From an uncultured Eubacteriales bacterium (GTDB taxonomy: Bacteria; Bacillota; Clostridia; Oscillospirales; Oscillospiraceae): a DNA stretch of 10,462 bases. How positions within the stretch are numbered: the stretch's first letter is position 1; each line of letters starts with the position of its first letter. Positions 1 through 6,851 of this stretch are shown one piece after another. Under the pieces are notes generated by a model. That model was not told the origin of the DNA, ran no database searches, and saw nothing but the letters and a program-made list of their open reading frames with translations. Location of the stretch: contig OMQS01000156.1 of NCBI GenBank assembly GCA_900313295.1, positions 1-10,462 of the forward strand, written 5' to 3'. The position numbers were made by a program, and so were the translations under genes.

Positions 1-1633
1 GCTGGCCACGGGTCAGCCCTCCCACGCCTACGACTCCGACCACATTGCCGGCCACATCATCGTCCGCCGCGCCGCTGAGGGCGAAAATCTGCAGCTGCTC
101 AACGGCAAAGACCTGCCCCTGTCTACGGACGACTTGGTCATCGCCGACGACGCTGGCGTCGTGGGTCTGGCGGGCGTCATGGGCGGCGCCAAGGACTCCA
201 TCCTCCCCGCCACCAACAAGGTGATTTTGGAGATAGCCAACTTCCAGGCTGCGGGCATCCGCCGCACAGCCCTGCGCTACGACAACCGCACCGAGGCCTC
301 CGCCCGCTATGAAAAGGCCGTTGATCCCGAGCGCTGCGACCAGGCGCTGGATCTGTCCATGCAGCTGTTTGCGGAGCTTTATCCGGAAATGAAGGTCACG
401 GGCTTTGTGGACAGCTACCCCAATAAGCTGCAGCAGGCGGAAATCGACGTCTCCCTGAACTGGCTGGAGCGGCGGCTGGGCAAGCGCATCCCCAACGAGG
501 ACATCGCCAAAAAGATGGGCGAGCTGGGCTACGACCTGACCTTCGACGGAGACAACCTGCACATTGTGGTGCCCACCTGGCGCTCCACCGGTGACGTGTC
601 CATCAAGGCCGACATCATGGAGGAGGTCGCCCGCATGTACGGGTATGAGAACTTCAAGGCCGCCCCCATCACCACCTCCTTTGACGGCGCCATCAACCAG
701 CTGGATAAAGACTTGGAGCGGCGCATCAAGGAGTATCTGGCCATCCGCTGCGGGATGCAGGAGATCTTCACCTATCCCTGGATGACCGACCAGTATGTAA
801 ATGCCATTTTGCAGGATACCAGCGGCATCCTCTCCCTGTCCACGCCCCCCTCTCCCGACGAGAGCCTCATCCGCTCCTCTTTGCTTCCCAACCTGTGCAA
901 AGCCGTGGTGAAGAACGAGCGCTTCTTCAGCGAGTTCTCCATCTTTGAGTGCGCGCAGGTATTCCGCGACGCGGACTACACCGCTCCCTACGACAATCGG
1001 GAAAAGCTGCCCTCCCAGCGCAAGAACATCGCCGGTGCCTTTGTCGGCGACAGCAAAAACGTGACGGAGCTGTTCCGCAAGGCCAAGGGCGTGGTGGAGA
1101 TGATGCCCCGGTACACCCACATGGAGGGCTTCACCTTCCGGCAGGAGGAAAAGCCCGTGTGGGCTGACGACGTGGTGTGGCTGAACATCTGCTTGGGCGA
1201 GGCGCGCATCGGTGATCTGGCGCTGCTGAGCAAGAAGGCCTCCATGGCCTGCGGCATCAAGAACCTCAGCGTCATGCTCTTTGAGCTGGATGTGGATGCG
1301 CTGGTGCCCTTCCGCTCCCGCACCAACACCTTCACCCATCTGGCCGAGTATCCCATGACGGACTACGACATCTCCCTGCTCTTTGACGCGCAGACCAAGT
1401 GGGCGGATATGCAGAAGATTCTCTCCGGCATCCACAACGAGCTGCTCCACGGCGCCGCCTTTGTGGACGAGTACCACGGCAAGCAGATCCCCGAGGGCAA
1501 GAAGTCCGTGACCATCCGCCTGACCATCGGCTCCAAGGTGAAGACCCTCACCTCCGCCGAGATTGAGGAGTGCGCTGCCGGTGCCGTGAAAAAGCTGGTG
1601 AAGCAGCTGGGCGCGGAAATGCGGGCGAAATAA
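1..1633 (+). CDS. pheT: Phenylalanine--tRNA ligase beta subunit, 5'-truncated by window edge
   Basis: Beta chain of the alpha2-beta2 enzyme that charges tRNA-Phe; it carries the editing site that removes Tyr-tRNA-Phe. The first whole codon starts at base 2 and 543 residues are visible, so roughly the first third (OB-fold/B1 part) lies outside. Residue numbers are for this fragment. The B3/B4 editing domain comes first, with GQPSHAYD (His8), Glu77, and RTEAS (Thr97, Ala99). The spacings 69 and 20 equal those between E. coli His265, Glu334, Thr354 and Ala356, so editing looks intact. The B5 domain spans about 148-216 and ends in the usual EEVARMYGY. The catalytic-like core follows (SLIRSSLLPNL, IFECAQVF), then a ferredoxin-fold anticodon-binding domain at about 444-543. 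That last domain is divergent: the usual Arg of the RD motif is Tyr455 and the usual RTLT is KTLT. pheS is presumably just upstream. A weak 6-bp hairpin overlaps the stop codon, but no clear terminator precedes ireB. Confidence 0.95.
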   Translation, partial: LATGQPSHAYDSDHIAGHIIVRRAAEGENLQLLNGKDLPLSTDDLVIADDAGVVGLAGVMGGAKDSILPATNKVILEIANFQAAGIRRTALRYDNRTEASARYEKAVDPERCDQALDLSMQLFAELYPEMKVTGFVDSYPNKLQQAEIDVSLNWLERRLGKRIPNEDIAKKMGELGYDLTFDGDNLHIVVPTWRSTGDVSIKADIMEEVARMYGYENFKAAPITTSFDGAINQLDKDLERRIKEYLAIRCGMQEIFTYPWMTDQYVNAILQDTSGILSLSTPPSPDESLIRSSLLPNLCKAVVKNERFFSEFSIFECAQVFRDADYTAPYDNREKLPSQRKNIAGAFVGDSKNVTELFRKAKGVVEMMPRYTHMEGFTFRQEEKPVWADDVVWLNICLGEARIGDLALLSKKASMACGIKNLSVMLFELDVDALVPFRSRTNTFTHLAEYPMTDYDISLLFDAQTKWADMQKILSGIHNELLHGAAFVDEYHGKQIPEGKKSVTIRLTIGSKVKTLTSAEIEECAAGAVKKLVKQLGAEMRAK

Positions 1634-1658
1634 CTCCCGCACAAACCATCTTTTTCCC

Positions 1659-1687
1659 TTTACTTTTTCCGCAAAATAGCATATACT
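1659..1687 (+). promoter_or_regulatory. Sigma-A-type promoter of ireB
   Basis: The -35 box TTTACT (1659-1664) and -10 box TATACT (1682-1687) are separated by exactly 17 bases. They lie in the AT-rich 78-base gap after pheT. The predicted transcript start near 1694 leaves a leader of about 18-27 bases. This suggests ireB is transcribed on its own and not only by read-through from pheT. Confidence 0.7.
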
Positions 1688-1711
1688 GATTGCAATAAGC
1701 AAAGAAAGGCG

Positions 1712-1966
1712 GTGTCCCCTTTGGATGAATTCACCCGTAAATTCAATACGGCGGAGGATCGAGAGGAACAGACCCATCACATCCTCTCTGCGGTGTACGA
1801 TGCGCTGAAGGAAAAGGGTTACGATCCCATCAACCAGATCGTCGGGTACATTCTCTCAGAGGATCCCACCTACATCACCAACCACAACGGCGCCCGCACG
1901 CTGATCTGCAAGCTGGATCGGGACGAGATGCTGCAGGCTCTGGTGAAGCACTATCTGGATCTGTAA
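1712..1966 (+). CDS. ireB: IreB family regulatory phosphoprotein (UPF0297/DUF965)
   Basis: Small cytosolic protein of 84 residues, the normal length for the family. In Enterococcus faecalis IreB is a threonine-phosphorylated substrate of the PASTA kinase IreK and acts as a negative regulator of cephalosporin resistance. The family core is very clear: [19 protein letters not shown], then DPTYI, HNGAR, and KLDRDE near the end. Thr8 in the N-terminal tail is the likeliest counterpart of the phosphorylated threonines. Start choice is uncertain. The GTG at 1712 gives the family-like beginning MSPLDEFT, but the best Shine-Dalgarno match (AAGGCGGTG, 1706-1714) overlaps that GTG. The same site sits 6 bases before an in-frame TTG at 1721, which would give an 81-residue protein. 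In many Firmicutes this gene neighbours ruvX and alaS; here it stands alone between its own promoter and a strong terminator. Confidence 0.93.
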   Translation: MSPLDEFTRKFNTAEDREEQTHHILSAVYDALKEKGYDPINQIVGYILSEDPTYITNHNGARTLICKLDRDEMLQALVKHYLDL

Positions 1967-1970
1967 AAAT

Positions 1971-2017
1971 GCCGTCCCCCTGCGGAGCAGCTGCTCCGCA
2001 GGGGGACGGCTGTTTTT
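1971..2017 (+). terminator. Strong intrinsic terminator after ireB (perfect 40-bp palindrome)
   Basis: Bases 1971-1990 are the exact reverse complement of 1991-2010, giving a GC-rich stem of up to about 18 bp with a tiny loop, followed by TGTTTTT (2011-2017). It starts 4 bases after the ireB stop codon. On the minus strand the same stem is followed by ATTTTT, so it may also stop transcription arriving from the anchor-tail gene. Confidence 0.93.
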
Positions 2018-2022
2018 CCGGC

Positions 2023-2057
2023 AAAAAAAGAAGCCCCGCGGGGCTTCTTTTTTTTTT
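2023..2057 (-). terminator. Bidirectional intrinsic terminator after the anchor-tail frame
   Basis: An 8-bp GC-rich stem (GAAGCCCC at 2030-2037, GGGGCTTC at 2040-2047) is flanked by seven A on the left (2023-2029) and ten T on the right (2048-2057). It therefore has a proper U-tract on both strands. It lies 9 bases past the stop codon of the minus-strand anchor-tail frame and also backs up the ireB terminator. Confidence 0.9.
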
Positions 2058-2066
2058 GCCATAGGC

Positions 2067-2378
2067 TCAGTTGTCCTTCTTCTTATTGCGGCAAACGATC
2101 ACGGTCGCAGCGCCGCCCACGGCCACTACCGCAATGGCGATATACAGCACCACGCCGCTGTCGCCGGTGGCGGGATTCTTGCTGCCGCCGCCGGTAGAGC
2201 CGCCGGTGCCGTCCTCATTGCCGCCGTCCCCGGGGCCTTCCTCAGAGCCACCGGCGGGCGCGCGCAGGACGAAATGATCCGCTACCGCCAGCTCACCCTC
2301 CACCTCGGTGGCGATGGTGATGGCATCGCCGGGCTGGACGAACTTACCGCCCTCAGGCTCGACCACATAGTTCAGCAC
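2067..2378 (-). CDS. Orphan sortase-anchor tail (NPATGD) of a surface protein, probable gene remnant
   Basis: A 103-residue frame reads as the C-terminal end of a cell-wall-anchored surface protein. Residues 1-41 look like the edge of an extracellular beta domain. A Gly/Ser/Asp/Glu-rich wall-spanning linker covers about 42-66, followed by the sorting motif NPATGD (68-73), a hydrophobic segment (about 76-95) and the basic tail CRNKKKDN. NPxTG is a variant of the LPXTG sortase signal. What is missing is the whole front of such a protein: there is no signal peptide and no adhesin or enzyme domain. The GTG start has only a poor ribosome site (GGCGGA, 10 bases away). The open frame runs on upstream to a TAA at 2427-2429, but base composition turns AT-rich at about 2397, right where a promoter begins. 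I infer a deletion remnant; a functional leaderless peptide is less likely, since without a signal peptide it could not reach a sortase. Confidence 0.6.
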   Translation of the reverse strand: MLNYVVEPEGGKFVQPGDAITIATEVEGELAVADHFVLRAPAGGSEEGPGDGGNEDGTGGSTGGGSKNPATGDSGVVLYIAIAVVAVGGAATVIVCRNKKKDN

Positions 2379-2415
2379 CTCGCCGAAGTCCGCCAGATTA
2401 CAGTTTTGTGTATAT

Positions 2416-2444
2416 GTTTTACCATTTTATAAAATCCTTGTCAA
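2416..2444 (-). promoter_or_regulatory. Sigma-A-type promoter reading into the anchor-tail frame
   Basis: On the minus strand a perfect -35 TTGACA (2444-2439) is followed after 17 bases by TAAAAC (2421-2416), preceded by TG as in an extended -10. Transcription would begin near 2409, about 31 bases before the GTG at 2378. Its -35 is 49 bases from that of the divergent promoter for the 98-residue gene. Confidence 0.6.
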
Positions 2445-2493
2445 CGAAAAGGCCAACGAATGCCCCCACTGCCCGCTTTTTCCCCCGCTTTAT

Positions 2494-2522
2494 TTGACAG
2501 ACGAAGCGCCTTGTGCTATGAT
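2494..2522 (+). promoter_or_regulatory. Near-consensus sigma-A promoter of the 98-residue gene
   Basis: TTGACA (2494-2499), a 17-base spacer, then TATGAT (2517-2522) preceded by TGC, an extended -10. This is the best promoter in the window. A start near 2529 leaves a leader of about 28 bases carrying the ribosome site AAAGGAG (2541-2547). Confidence 0.85.
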
Positions 2523-2556
2523 AGAAAGCAAGTTATGGGAAAAGGAGTTGTATTTT

Positions 2557-2853
2557 ATGGCTGATGTGAAAAAGGGCGAAGGCCTTGTTTATAAAAATCA
2601 TCCTCTGCGCCGGGTAGATAACCTGATTTATTACGGCAGCATGGCCGACGAATATATCGTCATGCTGCAAATTCTGGAGACTAAGAAGGAAAAGGACATG
2701 GATGTGGCCAGCCGGGTGTCCGTGCAGCTGCAGCTCACCGCCCCGGACCTGAAGAGCCGCGATCGGGTGGTGAAGAAGACGGAGAAGGACAGCCTCTATG
2801 CCGCCATGGACGTGGGCGCCATCTGGCTGGAGCGCGCTCTGGCGGGCAAATAA
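2557..2853 (+). CDS. Uncharacterised 98-residue protein
   Basis: I do not recognise a named family. The start at 2557 is chosen because AAAGGAG (2541-2547) lies 9 bases before this ATG. An in-frame TTG further upstream at 2494 is simply the -35 box of the promoter. The protein is soluble, with no signal peptide or membrane segment. It is rich in Lys, Asp and Glu, with many basic residues in the middle. Visible blocks are NLIYYGSMADEYIVMLQI (about 22-39), a run of alternating hydrophobic residues around SVQLQLT (probable beta strand), a basic segment DRVVKK, and a helical C-terminus YAAMDVGAIWLERALAG. The overall pattern suggests a small alpha/beta fold. It forms a single-gene unit with a strong promoter and terminator and no partner gene, which suggests constitutive expression and a general cellular role. 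No function is assigned. Confidence 0.85.
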   Translation: MADVKKGEGLVYKNHPLRRVDNLIYYGSMADEYIVMLQILETKKEKDMDVASRVSVQLQLTAPDLKSRDRVVKKTEKDSLYAAMDVGAIWLERALAGK

Positions 2854-2870
2854 TAACGCTGACAAAGCAG

Positions 2871-2911
2871 CAGCGTGTCGAAGGGATTCCCCCTCGGCAC
2901 GCTGTTTTTTT
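2871..2911 (+). terminator. Intrinsic terminator of the 98-residue gene
   Basis: CAGCGTG (2871-2877) pairs with CACGCTG (2898-2904). Inside, the stem continues to GGG/CCC at 2883-2885 and 2890-2892 with one G-U pair and one mismatch, closing on a four-base loop. Seven T follow (2905-2911), then ATTTTT. The T-tract overlaps the stop codon (2912-2910) of the convergent permease gene. On the minus strand the hairpin lacks a good U-run, so it would be a weaker terminator for the permease operon. Confidence 0.88.
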
Positions 2912-4265
2912 ATTTTTCTTTGGGCAAAACCAGATGCAGCAGCACCGCCATCAGCGTGGCGATGACCACCGGCGACTTGCCGAAAATGGTCGTTACCGCA
3001 GCCGGAAACCGGCTCAGCGCCTCCGCCGCCTGAGAGATACCCACGCCCAGCGCCGCAGACAGACCCACGATGGTGGTGTTGCGGGGGGTGATCCCCTCCG
3101 CCGCGATGAGCTTCATGCCCGTCATGGCGATGGTGGAGAACACGGCCACCGTGGCGCCGCCCAGCACGCACTGGGGGATGGTGGTGAGGATGGCCGAGAA
3201 CTTCGGCACCACGCCCGCCAGCAGCAAGAAGACGCCCGTCATGGCGAAAACCGTGCGGTTCACCACCTTGTTGGTGGTCACAATGCCCACATTCTGGGAG
3301 TAGGTGGCCGTGGGCAGGCCGCCGAAAAGCGCCGTGATGATATTGCTGACGCCGTAGGCCACGATGCCGCCCTGCAGCTCTCGGTTCGTGGGCTGGCGAT
3401 CAAAGCCGCCCACGGTGGTGGCCGTCAGGTCGCCGATGGCCTGAATGGAGTTGATGGCGAACAAAAGCCCCAGCGCAATGCAGCCGGAGGGCTCAAAGGA
3501 AATGCCGAAGGGCATGAAGGACGGCAGCTCGAACCACGCCGCCGTCTGCACGCCGGACAGATCCACCATGCCCGCCGCAAGCGCTACGCCGTAGCCGGCG
3601 AGAATGGCCAGCAGGATGGACGAGAGCTTCCACACTCCCTTGCCGAAGTTATTCAGCAGCAGCACCACCGCCAGCGTGAAGGCGGCAATGGCCCAGTTCT
3701 GCCACGAGCCGTACACCAGCGCCTCCGTCAGCCCCCGCTCCACCACCACGGACTCATAGGTGTTGCCCGAGCCGCCGGCCATGTAGTTGATGGCCGTGGG
3801 GTACAGGGAGAGGCCGATGGTGAACACCACCGTGCCCGTGATGACCGGCGGAAAGAGCTTGCGCACGGGCTTAATGAACACGCCCACCAGCGTGGCCACG
3901 ACGCCGCCCACGATCATGGCGCCCGCCACGGCGGCAAGGCCGCCTCCGTCTGTGGCGATGGCCAGCATGCTGGGCAGGTAGGCAAAGCTGACGCCGAAAA
4001 TCACGGGCAGCCCCGCTCCGAAGCGCCCGCCTATGGGAAACAGCTCCAGAAGCGTGGTCACCGCCGACATGACAAGGGACGCCTGAATCAGCAGCACACG
4101 CTGGTTCTGGGGCAGGCCGAGAGTGCCGGCGATGATGATGGCCGGCGTGACGCAGCCCACGATCATGGACACCAGATGCTGCAGCGCCATGGACACCGTC
4201 AGCCCCAGCGGCGGGATGCCGCGGAACCGAAACAACGCCTCACGACTGGGTTTTATCTTTTGCAT
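2910..4265 (-). CDS. NCS2 (nucleobase:cation symporter-2) family purine/xanthine-type permease
   Basis: Integral membrane protein of 451 residues, normal for NCS2/NAT carriers that import uracil, xanthine, urate or related bases with a cation. The transmembrane 1 motif ALQHLVSM holds the conserved His30. The transmembrane 8 region reads IQAIGDLTATT (Asp279), and the NAT signature region reads YSQNVGIV (Gln324-Asn325) followed by KVVNR. The GDLTAT form resembles the xanthine/urate branch more than uracil carriers, which usually have EHIGH there. Oddities: the Glu normally four residues before the GD aspartate (XanQ Glu272) is Gln275, and the Asp of the GGVxADG segment (XanQ Asp304) is Tyr304. 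Both matter for transport in E. coli XanQ, so substrate or coupling may differ. The start is supported by GGGAGG 6 bases before the ATG. It follows fhs by 48 bases and is the last gene of the cluster; its link to purines fits folD and fhs. The exact substrate cannot be told. Confidence 0.9.
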   Translation of the reverse strand: MQKIKPSREALFRFRGIPPLGLTVSMALQHLVSMIVGCVTPAIIIAGTLGLPQNQRVLLIQASLVMSAVTTLLELFPIGGRFGAGLPVIFGVSFAYLPSMLAIATDGGGLAAVAGAMIVGGVVATLVGVFIKPVRKLFPPVITGTVVFTIGLSLYPTAINYMAGGSGNTYESVVVERGLTEALVYGSWQNWAIAAFTLAVVLLLNNFGKGVWKLSSILLAILAGYGVALAAGMVDLSGVQTAAWFELPSFMPFGISFEPSGCIALGLLFAINSIQAIGDLTATTVGGFDRQPTNRELQGGIVAYGVSNIITALFGGLPTATYSQNVGIVTTNKVVNRTVFAMTGVFLLLAGVVPKFSAILTTIPQCVLGGATVAVFSTIAMTGMKLIAAEGITPRNTTIVGLSAALGVGISQAAEALSRFPAAVTTIFGKSPVVIATLMAVLLHLVLPKEK

Positions 4266-4313
4266 AGGAGCCCTCCCTGTTGGCTTATTAACGTGAGTGT
4301 TGCACTTTTTTCA

Positions 4314-5978
4314 TTAAAATAAACCGGTTATAACGCCGCTTTCGGATATGTCGATATTCTCTGCTGCCGGATGTTTGGGCAGACCGGGCATGGTCATAAT
4401 TTCGCCTGTCAGGGCCACCACGAACCCTGCGCCGGCGCTGACGCGCAGGGAGCGCACCGTGAGGGTGAAGTCCTCGGGCGCACCCAGCTTTTTCGCGTCG
4501 TCCGACAGGCTGTACTGGGTCTTGGCTATGCACACCGGCAGGCCGCCGAAGCCGAGGCGCTTCAAGTCCCGCAGCTCCTGCTCCGCCCGGGGAGTAAGCG
4601 TCACGGAGGCGCCGCCGTAGACCCGTTTTGTCACCGCCAACAGCTTTTCTCGCAGGGGCAGCGCCAGGTCATAGGCGAACCTGGGCGCGGCATTTTGCGC
4701 GCTCTCCGCCGCAGCGATCACTTTTTCTGCAAGGTCAAGGCCGCCTGCCCCGCCCTTTTCCCACACTTGGGACAGGGCGACCGGTGCGCCGAACGCGGCG
4801 CAGGCTTTTTCCACAAGGGCAAGCTCCGCCGGCGTGTCGGAAACAAACCGGTTCAGCGCCACCACCACCGGCAGGCCGAAGGTGTCCCGCAGGGTCCTGA
4901 TGTGGTGGAGCAGATTGGGAAGACCGCGCTCCAATGCGGAAATATCCTCTTGCTCTAATAGGCTATAGTCGGCTCCGCCGTGCAGTTTCAGCGCCCGAAC
5001 GGTGGCCACCAATACGGCTGCGTCCGGCCAAATATCCGCCATACGGCACTTGATGTCCAAAAACTTTTCCGCCCCGAGATCGGCGCCGAAGCCCGCCTCG
5101 GTGACGCAGTAGTCCCCCAGACGCAGCGCCGCCCGCGTGGCCGCCACGCTGCTGCACCCATGGGCGATATTGGCAAAGGGGCCGCCGTGGACAATGGCGG
5201 GGTTCCCCTCCAGCGTCTGCACCAGATTGGGCAGCACAGCCTGCTTCAAAAGCGCGGCCATGGCGCCCTCCGCACGGAGGTCATGGGCAGTGACGGGCGC
5301 GCCGGCTTTGGTATAGCCCACGATCATGCGGCCAAGACGGTGCTTCAAGTCCGAGAGGTTCTCGGAAAGGCAGAAAGCCGCCATGACCTCAGAGGCCACG
5401 GTGATATCGAAATGCTCGGGGCGCGGCACGCCGTTTATTCCGCCGCCCACGCCGGTTTGCAAGGAGCGCAGCTGGCGGTCGTTCATATCCACGCAGCGGC
5501 GCCAGGTGACCCGCTCAATGCCCAAGGCATTGCCTTGATAGATATGGTTATCTATCAGTGCGGCCAGAAGATTATTGGCGGCACCGATGGCGTGAAAATC
5601 GCCGGTGAAATGCAGGTTGATGTCCTCCATGGGAGCCACCTGCGCATAGCCGCCGCCGGTGGCGCCGCCCTTCATGCCAAACACGGGGCCTAAGGACGGC
5701 TCACGCAGGGAGAGAACTGTCCGCTTCCCCAGCCGGTTCAACGCATCTGCCAGACCGATGCTGGTGGTGGTCTTGCCCTCGCCGGCCTTGGTGGGGTTGA
5801 TGGCGGTGACGAGGATCAGCTTGCCCCGCTTTTCTTCCGGCTCGGGCGGCGGCAGGCGGAGCTTGGCCATATATCGGCCGTAATGCTCCAGATTTTCTTC
5901 CCCCAATCCCAGCTTCTGTGCCACTTGGGAGATGGGACGCAGGGTATGGCTTCGGGCAATCTCAATATCAGGGCGCAT
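4314..5978 (-). CDS. fhs: Formate--tetrahydrofolate ligase
   Basis: Cytosolic enzyme that joins formate to tetrahydrofolate using ATP, giving 10-formyl-THF for purine and formyl-Met synthesis and for C1 flow. It has 554 residues, full length for the family (about 555). The P-loop-like ATP site is [10 protein letters not shown] (62-71). The first family signature is [11 protein letters not shown] (101-111), where Thr107 replaces the usual second Ala. The second signature is [12 protein letters not shown] (324-335). HFTGDFHAI and [10 protein letters not shown] are also typical. The start at 5978 is set by AGGAGG with 8 bases of spacing and by the family N-terminus; the same frame stays open upstream into folD but that part is not family-like. 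It lies 26 bases after folD and is almost certainly co-transcribed with it. The protein looks intact and active. Confidence 0.97.
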   Translation of the reverse strand: MRPDIEIARSHTLRPISQVAQKLGLGEENLEHYGRYMAKLRLPPPEPEEKRGKLILVTAINPTKAGEGKTTTSIGLADALNRLGKRTVLSLREPSLGPVFGMKGGATGGGYAQVAPMEDINLHFTGDFHAIGAANNLLAALIDNHIYQGNALGIERVTWRRCVDMNDRQLRSLQTGVGGGINGVPRPEHFDITVASEVMAAFCLSENLSDLKHRLGRMIVGYTKAGAPVTAHDLRAEGAMAALLKQAVLPNLVQTLEGNPAIVHGGPFANIAHGCSSVAATRAALRLGDYCVTEAGFGADLGAEKFLDIKCRMADIWPDAAVLVATVRALKLHGGADYSLLEQEDISALERGLPNLLHHIRTLRDTFGLPVVVALNRFVSDTPAELALVEKACAAFGAPVALSQVWEKGGAGGLDLAEKVIAAAESAQNAAPRFAYDLALPLREKLLAVTKRVYGGASVTLTPRAEQELRDLKRLGFGGLPVCIAKTQYSLSDDAKKLGAPEDFTLTVRSLRVSAGAGFVVALTGEIMTMPGLPKHPAAENIDISESGVITGLF

Positions 5979-6004
5979 GGAAACATCCTCCTCTCGTCGG
6001 CTTG

Positions 6005-6850
6005 TTATCCGTTGCGGCGGCGCTGAGCCGCCAGATAGGTGTTTTTCATGAGCATGGCGCGGGTCATAGGCCCTACGCCGCCGGGGACAGGGGTGATATA
6101 CGCTGCTTTTTCTGAAGCAGCGGCATAGTCCACATCGCCGCAGAGCTTGCCATCCTGCCCCCGATTCATGGCCACGTCTATGACCACGGCACCTTCTTTC
6201 ACCATGTCGGCGGTGATAAGCCCCGCATGACCTACGGCGCTGACGAGAATGTCCGCCTGCAGGCAATGGCTTTGCAGGTCGGGGGTCTTACTGTGGCAGA
6301 CGGTAACAGTGGCGTCGGCTTGCAGCAAGAGCATAGCCATGGGCTTGCCCACGATGTTGCTGCGGCCTATCACCACGCAGCGCTTGCCCGCAGGGCTGAT
6401 GTCATACGCCCGCAGAAGCTCCATGATCCCCGACGGCGTGCAGGGCAGATACTGCGGCTGCCCCAGCAGAAGGCGGCCTACGTTTTCGGGATGGAACGCA
6501 TCCACGTCTTTTCCGGGGTCTATGGCTCGCAGCACCTGCTGCGCATCCAGATGGAGCGGAAGGGGGAGCTGCACCAGGATGCCGTCCACCGCTGCGTCAC
6601 GGTTGAGCCTGTCCACCAGCGCCAGCAGCTCCTGCTGCGTGGCAGACGCCGGCAGACGGTGATCGGCGCAGGTGATGCCGCACTCGGCGCAGTCATGCTC
6701 CTTATTGCGCACATACACCGCCGAAGCGGGATCGTCCCCCACCAACACCACCGCCAGAGACGGAGGCCGGCGCATGGCGGCGCATTTTTCACGGATATCC
6801 CGCCGGATCTTTGCGGCAAGGGTCTTGCCATCCATCATTACTGCGCTCAT
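6005..6850 (-). CDS. folD: Bifunctional methylene-THF dehydrogenase / methenyl-THF cyclohydrolase
   Basis: Interconverts 5,10-methylene-THF, 5,10-methenyl-THF and 10-formyl-THF with NAD(P)+, linking serine/glycine-derived C1 units to purine synthesis. At 281 residues it is normal length. The catalytic pair Tyr46 and Lys50 is in YVRNK (E. coli Tyr50 and Lys54). The substrate-site segment is [12 protein letters not shown] (89-100). [10 protein letters not shown] has Ala where many homologues have Gly. The dinucleotide-binding loop is GRSNIVGKP (162-170) and the C-terminal signature is [10 protein letters not shown] (254-263). The start at 6850 is preceded by AGGAGG at 6 bases; only one base separates it from the lgt stop codon (TGATATG), so translation is probably coupled. 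Its product is the substrate of the reverse Fhs reaction, matching the next gene. Confidence 0.97.
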   Translation of the reverse strand: MSAVMMDGKTLAAKIRRDIREKCAAMRRPPSLAVVLVGDDPASAVYVRNKEHDCAECGITCADHRLPASATQQELLALVDRLNRDAAVDGILVQLPLPLHLDAQQVLRAIDPGKDVDAFHPENVGRLLLGQPQYLPCTPSGIMELLRAYDISPAGKRCVVIGRSNIVGKPMAMLLLQADATVTVCHSKTPDLQSHCLQADILVSAVGHAGLITADMVKEGAVVIDVAMNRGQDGKLCGDVDYAAASEKAAYITPVPGGVGPMTRAMLMKNTYLAAQRRRNG

Positions 6851-6851
6851 A

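Noticed and set aside
1620..1655. Hairpin TGCGGG/CCCGCA over the pheT stop codon, followed by TTTTT, as a terminator
   Set aside because: The stem is only 6 bp with a 10-base loop, and about 9 bases separate it from the T-run, so it is too weak to call.
2494..2556. TTG start at 2494 for the 98-residue protein
   Set aside because: That TTG is the -35 box of its promoter and would lie upstream of the transcript start; AAAGGAG serves the ATG at 2557.
2934..4322. Long plus-strand open frame of about 460 codons opposite the permease gene
   Set aside because: It is the antisense of a well-supported NCS2 gene in GC-rich DNA. The translation is a low-complexity His/Gln/Arg/Gly mixture with no ribosome site and no recognisable domain.
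5979..6266. N-terminal extension of fhs into folD
   Set aside because: The frame is open for 96 more codons, but the extension is Arg/Gly-rich, overlaps folD, and a good AGGAGG precedes the ATG at 5978, which also gives the family's normal length.
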